Assembly (NCBI GenBank): GCA_030704615.1
Contig: CM060731.1
Span: 71,714,756-71,778,755 of the forward strand
Length of the DNA stretch: 64,000 nucleotides
From: Takakia lepidozioides
Lineage: Eukaryota; Streptophyta; Takakiopsida; Takakiales; Takakiaceae
Direction of reading: 5' to 3'
The notes under the pieces are model-generated. The model was not told where the DNA came from. It saw only the letters and a program-made list of their open reading frames with translations, and made no database searches. The first letter of the stretch is position 1, and every line of letters starts with the position of its first letter. Below are positions 11,640 through 23,010 of the stretch, piece by piece. The translations under genes were made by a program, and so were the position numbers.

Positions 11640-12126
11640 ATTAGTTAAAATAGTGTTCTGAGGTTAGTGCTTGGGAAAAGAAGGGTTCCTCCATTGAAGA
11701 GGCCCTTAGAAGGGCTAACAATGAAGATGCCCTACCTGTACCTATATAGAGATCTTCGACCACTGTTGAAAAGGACTTTGTACCCTCAGTGAGTAATCAC
11801 CCAATTCTGGGCTGTATGGATGTACCTGATGAAGAAAAAGAAGTTGTAAAAGACTTTTTTGACCAGGTTGTGCTCTCCCAAGTGGAATAGGACCGGGTTG
11901 CTGGTGCTACGCCAGGCAACCAGCAATTTGTCCCTTGGTTACCCCCTAGGGCGGTCGAGCTTGAGGTGACCAACAATGACCACATGATGTGGCATCCCAC
12001 GGCTAACATCAATCTGCTGGCCCCTATTTCGATTGACATGTGGGTCAAATGGGGGAACATTACACCAACTGAAAGGACCAGATGTGCACATGATGCCAAA
12101 GACAGCTTCCAGAGGTTCAAAAAAGA
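11640..12126 (+). pseudogene. Unrecognised coding remnant with in-frame stops
   Basis: One plus-strand frame stays coding-like from about 11660 to 12147 but is interrupted by stops near 11745 and 11890. It includes VVKDFFDQVVLSQVE and later WHPTANINLLAPISIDMWVKWG. I do not recognise it. Its 3' end is cut by the CACTA-derived deletion derivative at 12127, so it is either a broken host gene or an older transposon ORF. Confidence 0.3.
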
Positions 12127-12592
12127 GCCAATTGCCACCATTGATTAGGTTCAGAAAAGTATTCATGCCACGGCTTCATGACTGTTTAGGGTTCACTGTC
12201 ACAAATGAAAGTGTGTTTGTCAGAATTTTGCCCACCCCAACAGCTCAGTCACTCCCACCCATGCAAGGTACCATGTTGTATCAAGTCTAAACCTTGGAAA
12301 AATACATGCAATAGCAAAAACCAACTCTAGACCATAGCACAACTGGCCTGGTACCTCCCATGTGGAGCTTGCCTCCGCCTTCTACCATTTCGCCTCTGCC
12401 TTGACACGAGAGCAAGAACTGCAGCGAGACCAAGATTATGCCGCACATGAAGACTTGAATGAGACCAGCTCGGAGTCAGAGATGGAAACGACGAAAGAAG
12501 CCCCAGCAAAGACAAAGCGTGCAAAGCACCCTGCAAACTCCCCAACCCATCAGCAGGTTTGCGATTTGCACCAAAGTTCTGTCTCCATGGAA
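12127..12592. mobile_element. Internally deleted derivative of the 47-51.6 kb CACTA element
   Basis: 12127-12385 matches 46,903-47,183 closely, and 12400-12592 matches 51,389-51,570, in the same orientation. The junction is near CTCTGCCTTG/ACACGAG at about 12400, so roughly 4.2 kb of the larger element, including its Tnp2 gene, is missing. The left edge keeps the OSB-like CCACCATTGA sequence that also flanks the larger element. It is a non-autonomous copy made by internal deletion, or by segmental duplication followed by deletion. No target duplication could be identified. Confidence 0.75.
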
Positions 12593-12593
12593 T

Positions 12594-12757
12594 AAGTACA
12601 TAAATGCGCAGGTCAAACTTGTAACCATTTATCAGCATTGGCTTTGTCAGGTACTTTTGTGCCAGCAAATTTGAACCAGGATACCCCTCAATGGCCCGTT
12701 TTACATCTGCCAAACTTTGTGCCAGAATGACTCCTCTTCCCTGGAGCCAGCCCCAGT
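12594..12757 (-). pseudogene. Tubulin tyrosine ligase-like (TTLL) exon fragment
   Basis: The minus frame reads W-G-W-L-QGRGVIL, then AQKYLTKPMLINGYKFDLRI and YVLI. This is the ATP-grasp core signature of tubulin tyrosine ligase-like proteins (QGKGI, then Q-[RK]-Y-hx-x-PhLI-x-G-x-KFDLR-x-YVL). Active members add Tyr, Glu or Gly to tubulin tails in axonemes and centrioles. Coding homology stops exactly where the CACTA derivative begins at 12593, so the exon is either interrupted by that insertion or carried beside it. No further TTLL exon is visible upstream on this strand (12.8-13.1 kb). Confidence 0.65.
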
Positions 12758-12759
12758 GG

Positions 12760-14280
12760 TCATCTTGAATATCTCAAACATTTTCTTTCTCCTTAGGTCT
12801 ATCATTTTGTATCATGTGTGATCCATTATGTGACCCAATTTTATTCTCTTGACTGTCACTCTCTACTTGCCTCCTGATGTCACTTTTGTACTTGATGTAA
12901 CTAAAGTAAAGATCAAGCTCAGAATGAGGAGATGGTCTTGTGTAGGAGCTGTGATAGTTCCATACTGAAATCAACATGCAACCCAGGAGAAAGGTCATTG
13001 CTAGATCTGTGCATTGCCAAAGCATATTACTCTTTTGAGTACATTTACTCTTAGGCCATCAGGCCACAGAATAAATTTCTTTCATATGGATGCTACGAGC
13101 TCTTGAAGTGGTTAACAGCGTGTCTGCATGATGCACTCCCATATCAGAGCAACTTTGAACAAGTTGTGTTTTTGTTGGTTCTACTTCCTCTCGGCCTCCT
13201 TGGGACATAATCAATTGCTTCTTTTTCTTTACATATTTTCTCTCCCCCTCTCTTCTTGTGGATATAATATCATCTCCTTTTGGTTTAACTTTTTCAAAGA
13301 CAGTTTATAATGGTCTTAGAATGTACTCATTTAAGATGTTTGCCCGTAGCTATTTGTCCAAAGAGAGTGACAGAGAGATATAGAGAGAGAGTTGTTTCGC
13401 CATTTCTGCCTAGTGTTTTACTGGTAGGGCCACTACAGCCACATGTGCGACGAGTTCAAACACCAGAGCAGTGCTGAAATCAACCTCATGTTTTCTAGTA
13501 TACTGCCAATGTTGTCCATAAATCAATTCCTTGTAGTTGGATTGTCATAACCTGTCCGTGACCCCCTATGGCAGTTTTGGGCCCATCCCAACCTTGGTGG
13601 GCTCCCAGAGTTTGCGGAAAGAGATTGGCAGGTGGGACAACTGCAATGTTAGGTCAGCCTATGCCCGCTTGCGCTAGAACAACAGGGAAACTGAAAGTGA
13701 TGAGTCTTTTTTTTTTCACTGCCCTTTCTACTATGAGATCCGTGGGAGATTCACTTGTCTATTCTGTGATGCCTAATCTGTCACGGAGGTCTTCCATTCA
13801 GAAATGCTAGGCAGCTTAATATACAAAGCAGTACTGATTGGCTAAGGAACAAGGTAGATTCCCTTATGATGTGTATGGAACTCACCTTGTCATCTCAACA
13901 TGGCTCTTAGACAAACCCTTGAACAATAGTTGCTTTTGGGCTGTTTGTGGAGGGCCCATCTCACTTTCTTGTTCTTTTCTCTTGCCCCATGAGCTCTTTT
14001 AGCTTTCTGCGGACATTATAGCTGAAGTACCACTTCATTTCTACACCGACTACAGTGGGTACTAAGTTGGTCTCACGAGTACATCTATCTCTCAGTCTCT
14101 ATTGCAAAGTCTCTAGAAGCATGCTCCAAAATAGCCAATGTGGTTGTTCGGGGTGAGTTTGGCATCCCTTAAGCTCCCGACGTCTTGGAAACAAGATCCC
14201 TGTCAAACAGGCTAAGTCCTAGCAAATAATTGCATCTTCCCGTATCCATGGAAGTCAAGGGATCAGCCAAACTGCAAGAG
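12760..14280. other. No recognised gene
   Basis: Several short open frames occur on both strands, but none carries a motif I recognise. A run of T with a simple GAGAGA patch lies near 13365-13395. The stretch precedes CACTA-related coding remnants and may be internal transposon DNA. Confidence 0.35.
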
Positions 14281-14284
14281 GCTT

Positions 14285-15280
14285 ATGAAAGAATTATTGC
14301 ATTGGTTAGAGGGTGTATCCAAGGCTGTACACATCCCTGAGTACGTGTCAGGGCACCCATACAGATATGGGCAGCCCAACTACTTGTTCAAGAGCGCAGC
14401 CATGGGTAGTGGATCACAACAATCTGCAAAGGCATCCGAACCAGGGCTTCCTGTTGCTAGAGTTCCAACGACTTTGCCTCCCGATGCAACAACAAAGCAT
14501 AATCAAAGAAAGGTGAGAGCAAAAGTTTCAATGCTTGGGCGCGTGGGTGGATTTTTATTGTTAATGCTACTTCACATTGTGTGTCATTTGTGCTATTCTA
14601 AATTTTTGATCATTGTGTCATTCAATATACAGATGGTGAAACCAGTGAAGCGTTCAATGGGAAGGGAGAGTACAATATGTGCTATCAATCAGACTACAAC
14701 CACAGTGGATCTGACTGACCCATAGGGTGACCAACAAAATCCGCACAATGTAAGTACTTCCCTTGTGCAATTTTTTTTCCTTGTCTGATGTTGGATCAAT
14801 ACACCCCCTATGTATCGCCACATAGCTGCAGGCCCAGCAACCTACAAACGTAGTTTTGTGACATCGTCCTACCACATCCATGCTGACCATGCATAACTTG
14901 CTATCAACTAGGTATGGCACCGTTCCAACTTTGATCATGTCAGCTTAGAGTATAGAGACAAGCAAATGCAATTCAGAATTGGAAGTACTGCAATAGGTAG
15001 GGTTGGGGTGTTTGCTGGAAGAACTTCAATGCCATTTTCAAGGAGTGCCAAGCTGTCAGTCTCTGTTCTCCAGGGTTCGATTGATATGGGAATCTGGTTT
15101 TTGTTGCAGTTTCAGATCGGTGACAAGGTGTTATTGTTTGATCCTTGTGCACCAAAAAGAAGGGTAGGTGTGGGATATATTGCTGGCTTTCCGAAAGCAA
15201 ATGTGTCGGACAATTATTACTATATCCATGTGAAATTGGTCATGATTTCAGAGGTTGTGTTGCCGTACCCGGACTACTGA
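14285..15280 (+). pseudogene. CACTA (En/Spm)-type accessory protein fragments
   Basis: A first piece (14285-14725) is Ser/Pro/Lys-rich. A second (14966-15280) ends with FQIGDKVLLFDPCAPKRRVG, VGYIAGFPKAN and VLPYPDY. This order, a hydrophobic GDxVxLhs strand, a VxxGxI strand and a final V-x-LPYP-like end, resembles the C-terminal domain of Ptta/En/Spm-type plant transposon proteins. There are in-frame stops and a likely intron between the pieces. It is followed about 1.07 kb later by a CACTA terminus at 16351, consistent with the 3' part of one element. The family call rests on pattern only. Confidence 0.4.
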
Positions 15281-16328
15281 TCTGTCACCCCTAATCATAC
15301 TACATTGGGTGACACGCAGGGAAGTTCCACCTTATGGTTTGAAAAGTTTCTTAAACACGCGTGATAGTGAAGGTGCTACAAGTTTAGTTTAGTTTTCTTT
15401 ATAGATTGAGGGTTGCTGAGACAGGTGAACAAAACAGCTCTTCTCATGTGAACCGTATTTTTTGAATTGATGCTCTTGCTATTCTCATGTATGATCACAA
15501 GATCCTTTTGTTCAAGGGCAAGTTAATTTTCCCACATCAAGCCAAATTTTCCTTGTGATAGACATGAATGTGGTATTTTGTTGGTTGTTTGCTATATTTA
15601 ATATTAATAACATTTCTACTGGTCAATGTGGTTAATAATACAAATATTATCCCCTGTTTTAAATAACCTTTTGTTTAAATGAAACAAAACAAATAAAAAT
15701 TCTAAAATAATAATATATTAAATATTAAATCCAGCAGCCAATGGCTTTTGGGGTGCTATCCCATTTATTATAAGAATATCTATACTACAACAACAACAAC
15801 AATAATAATAATATGACTATTTATTTTAGCATTTGTCAATAAATAATAATTGTTTACTTTTCGTCCAATAGGAACATAACAGTGGATGTGACAGTATTCA
15901 CACTAGTGTCATTGCGTTCACACAATGATTTGAACCTGGTGCTAAATCTGTGTGAGAGAAGCCATAAGAAGAGCCCTTAATATCATTATTTATTTAATAA
16001 TTCTGATGGACTCTATTACGTGGCATTCCCTTTGACATACATGTGGCAGACATGGTGGCAACGAGGTGTAATAAGTACCGTAGAAAGACCATTAAGATTA
16101 CTTATTCAAAATACTAGTTGAACTGACTAGTCAAAACGGCCGTCAAAATATCCGTTAAAAGAGCCACCTAAACCTACTGCCACATCAGGTGCGAGTTTGG
16201 TGTGAGATGGTTTTTTTCATAGGACCAAGAAAGTTCACATGTGGTGCAAAGGACTGGGTTAACCTAACACCAGGGGGGGTGTGAACTCGGGCTCTTTTCA
16301 CACCAAAATGTGTGAGAAGAGCCGTTAA
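15281..16328. other. AT-rich 3' region of CACTA-like element
   Basis: There is no coding signal. The stretch contains AT-rich simple sequence (ACAACAACAACAATAATAATA near 15785) and, toward the right end, repeated TTCACACC / GGTGTGA-type words in both orientations. Such subterminal repeats are typical next to CACTA termini. Confidence 0.4.
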
Positions 16329-16351
16329 AAAAACCGGTTTCTCTAGTAGTG
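16329..16351 (+). mobile_element. CACTA-type terminus (right end)
   Basis: The sequence ending TTTCTCTAGTAGTG reads CACTACTAGAGAAACCGG on the complementary strand. This is a classic CACTA terminus, closely related to the left-end terminus at 25614. Both are followed inward by TTCACACC-type subterminal repeats. Confidence 0.6.
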
Positions 16352-16479
16352 GGGTAGTAAAGATCAATTCCAGGCCATAATCATATCATCCATAGACAGA
16401 TCATTTGTGTCAGGATGAAAAAGTAGGGAATATCATCTGTGGCAACGCCTTACCTCCATCTAGGTAATTCTATCATTCC

Positions 16480-16745
16480 TTACCAGACCATCCGGTGTGG
16501 ATAACAAGAGTCAATAAAAGAGGAATAAAAAATTATCACCCTGGTAGTTTTTCATCCGGTACGGATGGAAAAACCGGATGTTGTTGGCAACCTCCATAGA
16601 GGTAATTCTTTTCTTCCATGGTGACTCATCCGGTATGGATGAGAGTCAATAGAGGAGGAATGAAAAGGCCAAAAGAACCATCCTAGAGGTAATTCAGTGT
16701 CCATCTTGGTGGCTCATCCGGTATGGATGAAAAAGCCTACACTGA
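16480..16745. repeat. Short tandem-like repeats with CATCCGGTATGGATGA palindrome
   Basis: Four occurrences of a CATCCGGT(A/G)(T/C)GGATG core lie at about 16488, 16553, 16628 and 16716. They are interleaved with repeated AGAGGTAATTC and GAGTCAATA(A/G)A(A/G)GAGGAAT words, giving irregular units of 65-90 bases. No coding signal is visible. Confidence 0.55.
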
Positions 16746-16846
16746 TAGCAACTGCCAATTCCCAGTAGAGAGGGAGACAGAGGGAGAGAGGGGGCACCCA
16801 CCCACCAACCAGCCCCTAGTATGGCAGCCCCTTATGGAGTGAGTGT

Positions 16847-16879
16847 GGTATGCACTCACCCCGTAAGGGAGTGCATACC
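16847..16879. repeat. Perfect 11-bp-stem hairpin
   Basis: GGTATGCACTC and GAGTGCATACC flank an 11-base loop. An outer, imperfect pairing (CCCCTTATGGAG with a downstream partner) extends it slightly. The role is unknown. Confidence 0.5.
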
Positions 16880-17373
16880 AGACCTCTTCATAAGTTTTCT
16901 CCCTCTGTAATATAGTTTCCCATCCTCGGACACATTCGTCACAGGGGTAGGAAATACCTATATCCCCTTCTCACACTTGCTTAAAACATTGATCAGAGCT
17001 GGACCCACAACTGGGTCTGATGGATCAAAAGAAGTGACAAAAGAGAATGGGACAAACCCCTTCATACAATGGTACTTGCTTGAAATGTACAGGATTAAGC
17101 ATCCTTGGTCATGTGTAGATAATTAGCTACCATGAACATCAGGTATCAGCTTCCATATATCCAGAAGTAAGATCATAAAGATACATGCATATAGATGAGA
17201 GGAGTATACCAGGTCACGTGTCCTGCCATGATCCAAAATCCCGTTTGCGGATCGGGGAGAACCCTTCTGAACTCCTCCGGGTCCTGTATGACTCTTGGCT
17301 GTCAATGTTGATGGTGGTAGTGGAATTAGACCCCGATCCACCCGGTGGAGAGCGGTTGGTCAATCTGGTATTT

Positions 17374-18050
17374 TCAGATGTGTTTGGCAGGAGTTTGCGT
17401 CCGGCCAGAGTGTCCACCCCTTTGGTATAGGCCTCTTCCACGTACCGGGGTACCTCTTCCCCGAGAAGCATATGTTTTACCCTGTTGGTGAGGCGTCTGC
17501 CCCTCCATACGCTGCCTTTTGTAATTCCTGAACTGAGGCTTAGGCTGGTTGTCCGAAAAAGTACCAGGTTTTAGCATCTTCTCAATGTATTGGGCTGTCT
17601 TGGATTCTCCCAGCCTTATCAGTACCTTAGCATTAGGATTAGCTCCAAATTCGCAGGCTGCCTCCATAATAAATTCCCGGATCATCTGGAAGGTAATCTG
17701 TGCCAGTACGGCAGATCTGGCTGCCTTCATTATCCAGACCAGAAAATTATAGTACTTGGTTTGAATAGAAGGGTATGTATCATCAGGGAAGAAAACCGTC
17801 AGGTTATTCAACATATACCATACCAAGTGATCAAACCAAGAAACACTACCAACACAACCAGATGAAGCATTTCCAGACCCACAATTACACCGAATGTAAG
17901 GCCTATGCCAATTGAACAGCTGACTTTTGTGATTCTTAGATCTGATTGAGCCAGTAGGTAGGTCGTTCTTGGTCCGTAAAGTCAAGTTCTCACCTTGATC
18001 ACAAAGCTTGTAATAAAAGGTCCGTAGAGGCCATGCCAAGAAGGTGAATG
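17374..18050 (-). CDS. Gag-like ORF with Gly/Arg-rich tail, unrecognised
   Basis: A 225-codon minus-strand frame runs into the LTR of the Ty3 element, which has cut off its true start. The central part is hydrophobic and helical (LVWIMKAARSAVLAQITFQM, EAACEFGANPNAK). The C-terminus is rich in Gly, Arg and Gln with repeated RGRG words, suggesting nucleic-acid binding. The combination resembles Gag-like ORFs of retroelements such as DIRS-type elements, but I see no zinc knuckle and no diagnostic motif. The element interrupting it inserted later. Confidence 0.4.
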
Positions 18051-18779
18051 TGTCGCGCACCTCACTTCGGTAAGCTCCCCTTCAAGTCATAGTTACTCGC
18101 TCTGATGCACGCGCCTGACTCCCAACCTGGCCGCCGGGCCAACTTGGAGCTTCGGCTGCTCACCGGGACATAACGGTCCCCCTTCGCTCTCCCACTAAAC
18201 CCTCCACCTCTTTGGGCCTAGTGGAATTCCCTTTGGTAGTTGGCAGTCCGGAACAGCTCCTCACTCTTTGGTCGCTTTCCGGCTCGCTCGCTTACTCACT
18301 AGTTTTTGGTCACCAACGGGCTTGCACCATTCTCGGGGTCACTACTCCCCCTTATATATACTTTTGTAGCTGTCCGCGGGGGTTTCACAACCAGCCATGC
18401 CATTTTATGGCGAACCACCACGAAAATCCTCGACTCCCGGTGATGAGTCGCGGTGAGTCTTGGCCCACTCACCACGGCCCCTCTGGACCGTGATGAGTCC
18501 CAAGACTCCCCACGACTCCCACCACGAGGTCTCCGCCCCCATGGTGAGTCCTATGCCACCCCCACTAAGTCCCGCTAAGCTACCACCACCCCTTGTGGAG
18601 CCACCCCCACCGCAACCCGGTGTGCGAGGCTCCACCTAGTGAGCGCCTCCGCCTCCTTGAGTGCCTTGGGCACTCAAGGGTGCTTCAGCCCCCCATACCT
18701 ATCGCTGCCGCTGCCCCCACCACAGGGGCAGTCCCTCATGTGTCCCGACCCCCTGCCCTCAAGGCAAAGGGCCGCGACA
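18051..18779 (-). repeat. 3' LTR of the chromovirus
   Basis: Begins TGTCGCG and ends CGCGACA, a 7-bp terminal inverted repeat. It is about 99% identical to 24188-24917. A TATATA word lies near 18355. Confidence 0.95.
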
Positions 18780-18791
18780 CACACCCCTACC
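18780..18791 (-). promoter_or_regulatory. Polypurine tract next to 3' LTR
   Basis: The minus strand reads GGTAGGGGTGTG immediately before the 3' LTR, the expected place for the plus-strand primer. The match to a typical purine tract is imperfect (two T interruptions). Confidence 0.45.
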
Positions 18792-19689
18792 AACAGGGAG
18801 TCGATGTCCTCATCGACTTGTCCATTTTGTAGAAACGAACATCCAAGTTGTGGCGCAAGGAGTTTGTTTCCGTACACATGTTTCCGTACCATGGCGTCCC
18901 ATGGCAAAGAACCAAACCCCACACTTGACTCTACTCTCCACTAGCTAGTTCGGCCGACTTCCTCCAAGTCCCGGCCAAGGGTGGAGCCTCTCCAGCTCCT
19001 CCCAGTGCACTCTTCTTGGCCTACTTCAAGGCCAAGGACGATCCTCCCCGAGGATCGAATCGCCTTACTGCAACAACATTGCTTGCGATCGCTCATGATG
19101 CCGCTTTTGGCATCACCTTGAGCAAGGGTTCCCTGGAACCCTCTTTGACTAGGAAGATTACCTTGAACCAACCGTGCGCCCCAATCACTACAATTGGGTC
19201 CGCCTTGGAATGCTGGCCTGAGGTACGGGAACACGCCAAAGCCGCACTACGCCTTCGTCCCGAGGCTACACGATTATAGTACGTGAACGGAAGCACGTAG
19301 CTTCCGCGTTAGCCCGCACTACAAGGCAACCCCCTCGGTAACGCAGTTATAGTACGCGCATGCGCCAGGTGCGCACTAGCACGTGAACTCCCAAAGAAGT
19401 CGCAAGTTTCCTTGCCCCTTGGATGGGGGTCACCCGATTTCGGCACTACGCAAACACACGATTAACCCAATTTACCTCTCCCACTTTTATAAGCTAGCAT
19501 GCATTCTACACACTAGCCAACCATACCATGCATCACCATTCCAAACAAAATAGGATGCACAACATTTGGAACCCATTTCCTTTATAACAAATTTTTGTAC
19601 AATACAAGTTTTTGTAATCGGATTCCTAAGCTAGCTAAGCCGGACTAAGCATGCATTTCCTCCCCCACGCTCCAAGGTTGATGTCCCCA
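18792..19689 (-). other. Non-coding 3' internal region of chromovirus
   Basis: Lies between the end of pol and the 3' LTR. Open frames here are short and have no recognisable product. It contains GTACGCGCATGCGC-like CG-rich words. Confidence 0.6.
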
Positions 19690-20355
19690 TCAACGTTTCT
19701 TCCGCTTTTGAGGTCGCCCTTCGAAAGCTGCAACCGCCTCGGATGCGTTTCCCATTTCTGAGGCACGCACCCAAGATGCCTCCACATGATGACAGCCCTT
19801 CCATTTGACGAGATACTCCATTTCTCGGTTCCTGAACCTCCTCGACTTAAGTATTGCCTCCACCTCGTACTCAGGTTCATTTTCATGATCCAACAGCATA
19901 GGTGGCGGACGCAACACTTGATGCCGATTCGGACGCGCTTCATCTTTGAAGTAAGGCTTCAAAAGGGAGACATGGAATACTGGGTGCACCTTGCTGTTTG
20001 CCGGCAGCTCCAATTCATACACATCCTCATTCATAACCTTCCGAATGCGAAAGGGTCCCGCATACGGAGGTACGAACTTCGGACTCACTTCCGGAGGTAG
20101 TCGGAAATTCTTGATGTTCAACCAAACCTCTGTGCCTGCCTCAAACTTCACTTCCCTCCGCTTCCGATTCGCCTGCCTTTCATACCGTTTCCTAGCTTTG
20201 GCAATGTTGTACTTTGCGAGCTTCAACAAACGCTCGCGTTCTTCCAGTACCGCCGCTACTGCCGGTTCTTCGACGTCCTGGGCGGCCCAACTTGTCGGCA
20301 CCAAAGGTGCTTTTCCATAGACCAATACGAAAGGGGAAACTCCCGTTGCGGAGTG
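19690..20355 (-). pseudogene. Integrase C-terminus and chromodomain of the chromovirus
   Basis: Continues the integrase frame after a TAA stop near 20355, where a Glu codon would be expected in the YNNT-x-HSATG motif. It encodes the GPY/F-like segment (YAGPFRIRKV), then the VHPVFHVSLLKPY motif, then a chromodomain (YEVEAILKSRR, EYLVKWKGC, ASWV). Chromodomains of this class direct integration toward modified chromatin. Basic residues end the protein. Confidence 0.88.
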
Positions 20356-21417
20356 TTATGTGTTATTATAACAGAACTCTGCCGCGTCTAAGTGTTCCAT
20401 CCAGTCTGATTGGTCTGCCGACACGTAATTCCGCAAGATCTGCTTCACTATGGAAGTCACCCTTTCTGCTTGGCCGTCGGTCGTAGGTCGGAAGGTGGTG
20501 CTCATCTTCAGCCTCGTCCCCATCTTCTTCCAAAGTGCTCTCCAGAATTTACTCGTAAACTTTGGATCGCGGTCCGAGACAATATCCTTCGGGACTCCAT
20601 GATGATTTAAGACGTGGGCGAAGTAAAGTCGCCCTGTCTCCTGCGCCGTTGCCGTCTCCTTGGTGGGGATGAAATGGGCCATTTTACTGAACCTATCTAC
20701 CACCACCATGATTGCATCGAATCCTTTGGACAGCGGCATAGCAGTCATGAAATCCATCGAGACGCTTTCCCAAGTCCCCTCTGGAATCGGCAAGGGTTGT
20801 AACAGCCCCGCTTGCTTTTTGTACTCGCTCCGATTTTGTTGGCATGTGGTGCATGTCTTGACATACTCCTCTGCCTCCTCCCTCAGTTTGGGCCAGAAAT
20901 ACTCTTTCTTCAAGAGTGCCGCAGTGCGCTTGGCTCCGCCGTGGCCCGCAAGCGGGCTATCATGGCATTCTCTCAAGAGGCTATCTCTGATCCCTCCCTT
21001 CGGCACGTAGAGACGTTTTTGCTTATACCGGAGCAGTCCATTTTGCAAGTGGAACTGCGATTTAACCCCCATCCTCAAGTCCTGCATCACGGACTTCGCC
21101 AGCTCATCCTTCCGGCAAGCCTTCCGGATCTTCCTTTGGAGCGCCGTCTCGCCCTTGTACACCAACAAGAGCTGCTGCTTTCTACTTAAAGCATCGGCCA
21201 CCACGTTGTCTCGTCCCGGTTTGTACTGGATATCCACGTCGAACACCGCCAAAGTATCTTGCCACCTAAGTTGTTTTGGGGACAACTTGGGCTGCGTGGC
21301 AAAATACTTCACCGTGACATTGTCCGTGAACACCTTCACTGGGTTGGAACCAACATAGTGGCGCAGAAGCTCAAGACAGTGCACCACCGCCTTCATCTCT
21401 TTTCGTGCGTCGGCCAC
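20356..21417 (-). pseudogene. RNase H and integrase region of the chromovirus
   Basis: The 5' part encodes the end of RNase H (VFDVDIQYKPGRDNVVADAL, typical of Ty3 elements). The integrase follows: an HHCC zinc-binding region (CHDSPLAGHGG to CTTCQQNRSEY) and a DDE core (SMDFMTAMP, IVSDRDPKFTSKFW, then TDGQAERV). Catalytic residues look intact. The frame is shifted from the RT piece by a single-base loss near 21415, inside PTHEKEMKAV, and closes at a stop in the YNNT motif. Confidence 0.9.
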
Positions 21418-22493
21418 CGTCGCTCCACTTCATTCAGTTTCTTACTTTCGTAAGCCACTGGACGTCCATCTTGCATCAGTACACCCCCAATCGCGAAGTC
21501 CGACGCATCTGTATGTATCTCGAACGGACGATCGAACTCCGGGATTTTCAAGACTGGAGCTTCCGCCATCCGCTGCTTCAATTCAGCAAAAGCTTGGCCA
21601 CAAAAGGTGTTCCATGCCCAGACTTTAGATTTACACAGAAGGTCTGACAGCGGCCCCGCAATCTTGGCAAAATTTCTCACATACTTCCGGTAATAGGAGG
21701 CGAGTCCTAGGAAGGATCGCACTCCCGGGACCGAAGTCGGAGGCTCCCAGTCCAAGATCGCCCTCACCTTTCTGTCATCCATTTTGATCCCATCCTGTGT
21801 AATCACATGCCCCAAGAACTCCACTTTCGTGACCCCGAATTCGCACTTTGAAGCTTTGGCGTACAGCTTCCCTTCCCGCAACTTTTGGAACACCCTTTTG
21901 AGGTGCTCCAGGTGCTCCTCCTTTGTTTTCGAGTACACCAAGATGTCGTCGATGTACACGATCACAAAGTCATCCAACCACTCCTAGAAAAGGTTGTTCA
22001 TCAGCGTGCTAAAGGTCGCAGGTGCATTGGTGAGGCCAAAAGGCATCACCAAGAACTCATATGAACCATACCTTGTCCTGCACGCGGTCTTCTCCTCATC
22101 TCCTTCCGCCACCCGAATTTGGTGATAGCCGGAGCGCAAGTCGATCCGGCTGAAATACTTCGCTCCTGCCAACCGATCGAAGAGGTCGTCGATCCTTGGC
22201 AAAGGGTACCGGTTTTTGATAGTCACCTTATTCAGAGCCCTGTAATCGACACACATCCGCAGCGTCCCATCCTTCTTGTCTGCAAATAGCACCGGGGCTC
22301 CGTAAGGTGACTTACTCGGCCGGATGTACCCCTTTGACATTAGATCCTTGAGCTGAGTCTTCAGCTCGACCAACTCTCTGTGGCTCAACCGGTAGGGCGC
22401 CTTGGCAGGCGGTTCCGATCCCGGTATCACCTCAATCTTGTGGTCAACTCCTCTTCGCGGTGGCAAGCCGCTTGGTAAATCCTCCGGCATCAC
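21393..22493 (-). pseudogene. Reverse transcriptase and early RNase H of the chromovirus
   Basis: RT fingers and palm are recognisable: [45 protein letters not shown], then IVYIDDILVYS with the YxDD-type catalytic pair. It continues to RNase H (EIHTDASDFAIGGVL). An in-frame TAG interrupts NNLF-x-EWLDD near 21993, a probable CAG-to-TAG change. The protein is joined to the protease frame by a one-base deletion near 22490. Confidence 0.93.
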
Positions 22494-23010
22494 ATCCTAT
22501 ATTTCTCCAAAATCCCCTTGATCCAATCTGGGCTCGGCTCCCCATCGCCTTCTCCTTTCACTTCTCTAATGTAAAGCAAAAACTGGGGCTCGTGTGCCTC
22601 CTCCACGGCCCACTTCCTTGCTGATAGAATGTTTATTCGCCCTCCCACGGATTTGGGCGTTTCCGACACTCGTAAGACCTCGCCACCATTCCCACATGGC
22701 AGCGTGACTACTCTCTTGCGGTCATCTATGACCGCTCCGGATTTGCTCAAAAAGGTCATCCCCAAAATGAGATCCACTCCATCGATCTCGCAGATGGTGA
22801 AGTTCTCACGTCCCTCCCAACTCCCCAGTTGAAGAGGAACATCAAACGCCAACCTTGTCGCCATCTGTGGTTCTCCTTTGGCAGAACGCACCTCTATAGA
22901 GGCCCCCACGTTGCTTGTCGGGAGTCCCAACTTTCGCGCCGCCGCCGGCGTCATGAAGGAGTGCGACGCTCCTTGCAAGTCCTGGCGACCACCGCTTCCA
23001 CCAAGCGACT
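22490..23010 (-). pseudogene. Aspartic protease region of the chromovirus
   Basis: The frame carries GASHSFMTPAAARKLGLP, the start of a retropepsin. The flap and hydrophobic ILGMTFLSKSGAVIDD follow, as in Ty3 proteases. The residues before GAS read D-L-Q instead of the usual D-[ST]. This domain lies in a different frame from gag, with gag terminating only 35 bases further on, so the gag-protease junction has probably suffered a deletion. Confidence 0.8.

Noticed and set aside
12127-12713. A 128-codon minus-strand ORF as a single chimeric protein
   Set aside because: It merely runs from a TTLL exon into transposon sequence in an accidental open frame; no evidence of expression.
18212-18948. 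Several ORFs within and next to the LTR
   Set aside because: The same frames recur in both LTRs; they are non-coding LTR sequence.
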